Shown one piece after another: positions 59,010-64,000 of a stretch of 64,000 nucleotides of DNA (position 1 is the first letter of the stretch; the number at the start of each line of letters is the position of its first letter). The stretch spans positions 164,190 to 228,189 of the forward strand of contig JAXIVJ010000479.1 in assembly GCA_036785665.1 (NCBI GenBank). The letters run 5' to 3'. The position numbers and the translations under genes were made by a program. Below the pieces are notes generated by a model that saw only the letters and a program-made list of their open reading frames with translations, was not told where the DNA came from and made no database searches. This stretch comes from Chirona hameri (taxonomy: Eukaryota; Arthropoda; Thecostraca; Balanomorpha; Balanidae).

Positions 59010-61575
59010 GGGTAAAAAGTCAAAAGATAAAAGTAAACGGACGGAAAGTCAAAGGACGAAAAGTCAAGGGGTAGAAAGTCGACATCGCTAAAAGTCGAAA
59101 GATAAAAATTCGAAAAGGTAAAAAGTAAACATGGCAAAAAGTCAACACGCTAAAAGTCGAATAGTGAAAAGTCGTCTGGATAAAAGTCGAAAGATAAAAA
59201 GTAGAAAAGGTAAAAAGTCAACATGGCAAAAAGTCAACACGCTAAAAGTCGAATAGTAAAAAGTCGTATAGATAAAAGTCGAAAGATAAAAAGTCGGAAG
59301 ATAAAAAGTCGAAAGACAAAAAGTCGGAAGATAAAAAGTCGAAAGATAAAAAGTCTAAAGATAAAAAGTCTTAAGATAAAAAGTCGAAAGGTAAAAAGTC
59401 GAAAAGGTAAAAAGTCGAGAAGGTCAACACGCCAAAAGGTCAACATGGCAAAAAGTCAACACGCCAAAAGTCAAATTGTAAAAAGTCCCATAGCTAAAAG
59501 TCAATGGGAAGAGTCGACGTGGCAAGAAGTCAACTCGCAAAAAGTCAAATTGTATCAAGTTGAATCGATAAAAGTCAATCGCAAGAAGTCGAATGAGTAA
59601 AAAGTCAACGTGGCAAAAAGTCAACACGCCAAAAGTCAAAAAAACAAAAGTTAAGTAGATATAAAAGTCACTAGCATAGCATACAAGTCGCATGAGTAAA
59701 ATGCTAACATAGTAACCCCCTCCCCAGCCACCATGTACGGTCAGGTCGATCCGGTTCATGGAAATGTTACTAGAGCCTCATGGGAATCCTCGCCATTGGG
59801 GCATTGGAGCACCTGAAGATCATATTTCAGCCAATCGGCGTTCGTGTGACCGACCGAGTCGGCTGCGGCGCGTTGTCGCGTCTCGTCAACTGCACAGTGG
59901 CAGAGGCAGGAATATGCACAATGTGCTAACGATCAGTTTAACTATTTACGCTGTTACCGCTCTAAAAAAGATATCTTCATTGCATGGCGTTTGAGTGGAG
60001 TGCACGGAGTTTAAACTCCACCGGAAGTAAATACCCATCACCGCTATTGCTCTCTCCGCTGCGCTGAGTTGGCTCCCGGTAACTTCCAGCCATCTCCGGT
60101 ATCACTCGTCCCCGACACGGTGTCCGGTCATGTGAAGTGCTGATTGCAATAGCAAGCTTTAGTTCGGCAGCGACCAGCTGCGAGTGAGGAGCGCCGGATC
60201 AGGAGACGTCATGAGTTACCAATACTTTATATGCCATAAGTCAGTCAAACATGATGATATCATTCTGAAATTTGGTATGGTAGTTTCCCATATGTGGTTC
60301 TCTGACATATATTCCGGCTTTTTGAATATATTTTAAAAATTTGATTTGGTGGGCATTTTCCCCCAAAAAAAGCTGGGGGGTCGAAAACCAAAAAGTTCGA
60401 AAATCCGAGATAGCCATTTCGTAGCCATTGCGATTTGCTATCTTTTGACGTTTTTGGATTGCATTTTCCTAAAATATGGCATTTGTACGGTCTGTTACAT
60501 TTTAGCTGATTTTGGTGTAAAATTCGTGTGTAGTGACGTCACTAAATTCGCTATAACCGAGAACAAAAATCGACGAAATTTCTTTATTTTTTCACAGAAG
60601 ACGTAAACGTGATTTCGAAGAAGGTACCCAAAGTTTCACGTTAATGGCCCTATTGGTTTCTGAGTTATTACGAAAATTCATCAGGGGGGTTAAACCCCCC
60701 CCCCCCAGTCAATGGCGGGTTAATAGTCGGATAGTCCAAAGAAAAGAATGGAATGAACGGGAAGTCAAGAGACGAAAATTGAATGGGCCAAATTAACTGA
60801 TTATCGTCATTGACTTTTTGCCATTTCGACTTTTTACCTTTTTACTCTTCATCTTTCGACTTTAATCGACGTCGACTTTTTGCTATTTTACTTTTTACGT
60901 TTTTTCCCATCTCGACTTTTTACGTTTTTTTACTTTTCATCTTTCGACTTTTGGCGACGTTGACTTTTACCATTTCTACTTTTCATCTTTTGACTTTTAG
61001 CGACGTTGACTTTTTACCATTTTGACTTTTTATCCTTCGACTTTTTGCCATTTCGACTTTTGACTTTTTTATCCTTCGACTTGTTTGCCATTTCGACTTT
61101 TCTTCTTTTTACTTTTAGGACGGCGACTTTTTACCCCTTGACTTTCCGTCCGTTTATTTTTATCTTTGACTTTTTACCCTTTTGCCCTTTTTCGTCTGTT
61201 GACTTTTTACCCTGTTGACTTTTTGTCACTGACACTTTTTATCACGTTTGACTTTTGGTCCGTCGACTTTTTTCAGTGTCGACTTTTTGACTGTTGACTT
61301 TTTGCCCTGTTGACTTTTTGTCATTTGACTTTTTATCCGTTTGCTTTTGGTCCGTCGACTTTTTTTCCATGTCGACTTTTTGACAGTTGACTTTTTACCC
61401 TGCTTGACTTTTCGTCAATTGACTTTTTTATCCGTTTGACTTTTTCCACTGTTGACTTTTCCCACGTCGACTTTTTGCCCGCCGACTTTTAGGGACTTTG
61501 ACTTGTTTACTATTGACTAAAATGTCCCTTTTACTTAACATCCGTTTACTTTTTGCCATTCGACTTTTTGTTGTC
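59010..61575. mobile_element. Foldback-type structure F2 with AAAAAGTCGA subrepeats
   Basis: 59010-59705 is built of AAAAAGTCGAAAGAT, AAAAAGTCAACATGGC and AAAAAGTCAACACGC subrepeats, with an approximately 91-bp higher-order repeat at 59126-59310. 60770-61575 is the inverse type (CGACTTTTTGCCATTT and so on). The 1.06-kb centre contains a CpG-rich CCAAT-bearing segment (59760-60200) and a truncated core-A end. Exact outer borders are not clear. Confidence 0.6.
60205..60723 (+). mobile_element. Truncated right end of CAGTCAATGGCGGG family (core A)
   Basis: Colinear with the inverse of 32640-33155 (GACGTCATGAGTTACC, CATAAGTCAGTCAAA, CCGAGATAGCCAT, AGTGACGTCACTAAATTCGC). It ends with a GGGGGGTTAAACCCCCC hairpin and CAGTCAATGGCGGG followed by TTAA (60720-60723). 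The 5' two thirds are missing. Confidence 0.8.
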
Positions 61576-61618
61576 TCGGCACCCATTTTACCACCTCCTG
61601 GTCTAGGATGAACTTCAT

Positions 61619-62370
61619 CGTGACAGCTTTCCGCATCACCTATCACAACTGTGCACTAGATGTGCGGACCAATCGCCGCATATTTGTTGATATTCACCAG
61701 GTTTTCACGCGTATTCCCACGCCATTCTACGTACTGAATAACGTGGAACATTTATGTTAGCTCTATAATTGCAAATGTTTGGGTTGGAGTCAAGGCGCTA
61801 TCTTTGAACCCATGTTTTGTGCTTATATACCGCTATGGAGCACAACAAAACATCACGCTACACGGCTGGAAATAGGCACATTGTAAAGCTCTTGTGAGAT
61901 AAACCAACTTTGTAAGACAACATACTCTAAAAAGCGATACTTTTTGTTTTACTGGCCTGCAAACATATGTCCTTTTTTGTCTTCTGTCTTCTTTTTTGCT
62001 TGTTTAAGCCTTTTCTCACAGTCAAGTGCCAGGTATCTCGATGTAATGGTGACTTCTAATTCATTTAGTCTGTTATAAAGTTGGCTTCTAGTCGCAATGA
62101 GCGTTACAATAAGCCTATTTCAGCCGTGTGTAAGGCAGTGGTGTTCCCTTTTCTTCATAGCCCGATACAGAAGTAAAAACAGAGTTGAAAAATCGCGCTT
62201 ATTTCGACCGAAAAATTGCTTTAGAGGTAAATAATGTTCCAACGTTATCTTCAGTACGTAGAATGGCGTGGGAATACGCGTGATAAAACCTGGGAATATC
62301 AACACATATGCGGGATGTCCGCACTCTAGTAACGCAGTTGTGATAGTGTGAAGCGGAAAGCTGTCTACGA
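61619..62370. mobile_element. ~750-bp element with ~145-bp inverted repeats
   Basis: 61619-61764 (GACAGCTTTCCGC, CACAACTG, CACGCGTATTCCCACGCC, TCTACGTACTGAA) is matched in reverse at 62221-62370 with small indels. The 456-bp centre has no ORF of note. The target duplication is not certain. Confidence 0.7.
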
Positions 62371-63855
62371 ACAGATGTTCATCAGAGGACCATGCGCTTT
62401 ATTTGTAAACAGAAATGTGCAAATCATATCACAAGGTGCATTATATGGGCCAGGTGCTTTCGAATGATGCCCATATTGCCTATATTTGGAAGAATGACTG
62501 AGATTCGTGAACTCGCAGGTCAAATGATGTAATGACATATGACCTCTGTTGCCCCCAATGAGTTTCAATGCACCGTGACATTTTGCATGCATGTTACTAA
62601 AAAAATGCCCTAAACCTTTATATCGATTTCGAAACAATCAAAGCGGGTAAACATGGTTTGACCTTGACCTGACATAAATGCCATAACGTCAAGTTATCAA
62701 ATATTGACTTTGGAGGGTAAATTGTATCGCAATCACGTTTTTGTTTTTTTCCTCTTTCTAATAATGTATGACTTTACCCTCATATCCATTTTCATCATGG
62801 GAGATATCAATGGCACAACGTAGTTGGATGTTTGACGCATAGACCTGAGTTTTCGCTGACCTGTACTTTGGACCCCGTGACCTGACGGGGGTACACATAC
62901 AAAAAATAGAAATCCGGCCAATATTAATCCTGTACACCATTTTTGGAGCGAAATATGAGAGAGTATAGTATACATTTCCACCCTTACCTTGGTGATTTGT
63001 CCTGGAATTGCCAATTTATGTGACCTCGATGTTTTCTATGCACGTATTGAGAGCTAAGGTCAAGCGCGACCTGAAGTGATCGGACGCTTTCGTTTTGTAC
63101 ACTGTGTGTTGGCACGATCTTCAAACAGCACTATAATAAAAGCGGAGACAGGAATTACTACGGGTACCGCATCGCGAAAGAGCACAGAAAACCCAGTGTT
63201 TGATCACAACATTCCCGTATTTTCCCACCAGCAGCGCATGCTATTTCAGCAGATGTAAACACAACTCCTCAACTGGGTGACCAAAAACCCTGCAGCTGAT
63301 AGCGGTATCAACTGACAAAGTTCACAACTCACTCCAACTTCATCCCAGGGCTGAACACATGGAGCCGCTCAGGCAAAGTCTGTGACACATTTTCATCGCC
63401 CAAGGCGCTGTCAACTCTTGCTATGTGGTCGCTAAGACCGAGGGTTTCTGCACTTCTGGCCGGCCGTCGGCTGGATGTCCTAATAGGATGCTTGAATGAC
63501 ATGTGTTCGCTTGCAAGGATCACCCCGAACCCAATCTAGACTCTACTGAATGCGCTCGAATGGCTGTAGAAACCCTCTAGTGTTCCCAGTGAAGTTTGTT
63601 ATATTATGCTATCATACGCCGACACTACAATACAATCACGCAAACTCGGGCAAACTCACGGCGGATGAGAAAATCTTAGCGGGATATTTGGCTGGGAACT
63701 TTTGGCTTCTAAAGGTCCATGCTGAAGTTATGAAAGGAATTAATTGATCTCCTTATGCTGGGAAAATCTCTCTTCTTCAAGTCGGTCACACTTCAATTTC
63801 AAGCCACTCCTCTCGACATTACTGATGCGGGTTCTGTCTCGACCGTGTGTTATGA
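62371..63855. other. Unique DNA with scattered TGACCT motifs and one exon-like frame
   Basis: TGACCT/AGGTCA hexamers occur at 62515-62545, 62655-62670, 62875-62890 and 63055-63075. A minus-strand frame (63329-63523, possibly open to 63538) encodes a peptide with protein-like composition that I cannot assign. No gene is called. Confidence 0.3.
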
Positions 63856-63861
63856 GGCATA

Positions 63862-64000
63862 TTGAATACCCAACACAGCACCAACAACACAGCACCGACA
63901 CATGCACAGCACCACACAATACAGCACACCACAACAACACATCACCCCTCACAACATCAGCACCACACAACACAGCACCACACAACACAGCACCACACAA
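63862..64000. repeat. 15-bp repeat (CACAGCACCACACAA), continues past the window
   Basis: CACAGCACCACACAA units are irregular at first and perfect in the last 45 bp. The 86-codon frame on the minus strand is a repeat artefact. Confidence 0.9.

Noticed and set aside
63329..63523. Minus-strand exon candidate
   Set aside because: Composition looks protein-like, but I can name no family and the putative acceptor site lacks a pyrimidine tract. It is kept only as a remark in the regional entry.

Overview
The window looks like intergenic DNA from a multicellular animal, most likely an invertebrate. I see no operons, no ribosome-binding sites and no convincing intact protein-coding gene. Almost everything recognisable is repetitive: a decayed CR1/L2-type LINE, cut-and-paste transposon derivatives with measurable target-site duplications (TSDs), tRNA-derived SINE-like sequences, foldback-type inverted repeats and at least sixteen tandem arrays with periods from 12 to 73 bp. 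The phylum cannot be fixed from the sequence. The TTAA-flanked AGGGAG-ended elements resemble repeats common in marine invertebrates such as molluscs, but that is a weak hint.

Layout. 0-7 kb: a ladder of tRNA-like sequences, a TTAA-flanked MITE that splits a tRNA-like sequence, a 51-bp satellite, and unique DNA with G-rich tracts. 7.25-18.4 kb: a direct tandem duplication. Both copies hold the same 63-bp and 46-bp satellites, and only copy 1 carries a 1.5-kb TTAA transposon. 18.4-21.1 kb: LINE remnant and microsatellites. 21-29 kb: a 250-bp MITE, a TTAA element of the GCGCCGTGCC family, and a 2.5-kb TTAA element containing a foldback element. 29-39 kb: degenerate, 12-bp, 43-bp, 28/30-bp and 38-bp arrays, a CpG-rich patch and a TTAA element of the CAGTCAATGGCGGG family. 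39-50 kb: hAT-like elements, a train of TTAA/AGGGAG elements, further satellites, a TIR element with a TAC TSD, a second GCGCCGTGCC element and a well-bounded hAT-like element. 50-64 kb: a (TA)n tract, a 32/68-bp composite satellite, a 42-bp satellite, a nested TTAT-flanked element, a satellite built from a transposon end, a second foldback structure and a 15-bp array running off the window.

The unifying theme is a group of non-autonomous elements that insert at TTAA. They have different terminal inverted repeats (TIRs), mostly starting CCC, but share a build: a short TIR, a G-run/C-run hairpin just inside it, and an interior dense in AGGTCA/TGACCT hexamers. Two interior modules, called here core A and core B, recur between different ends, in both orientations, and inside unrelated elements. 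No transposase gene is visible, so any activity would have to be supplied from elsewhere. Long ORFs across the satellites (up to about 417 codons, on both strands) follow from repeat periods divisible by three and are not annotated as genes.
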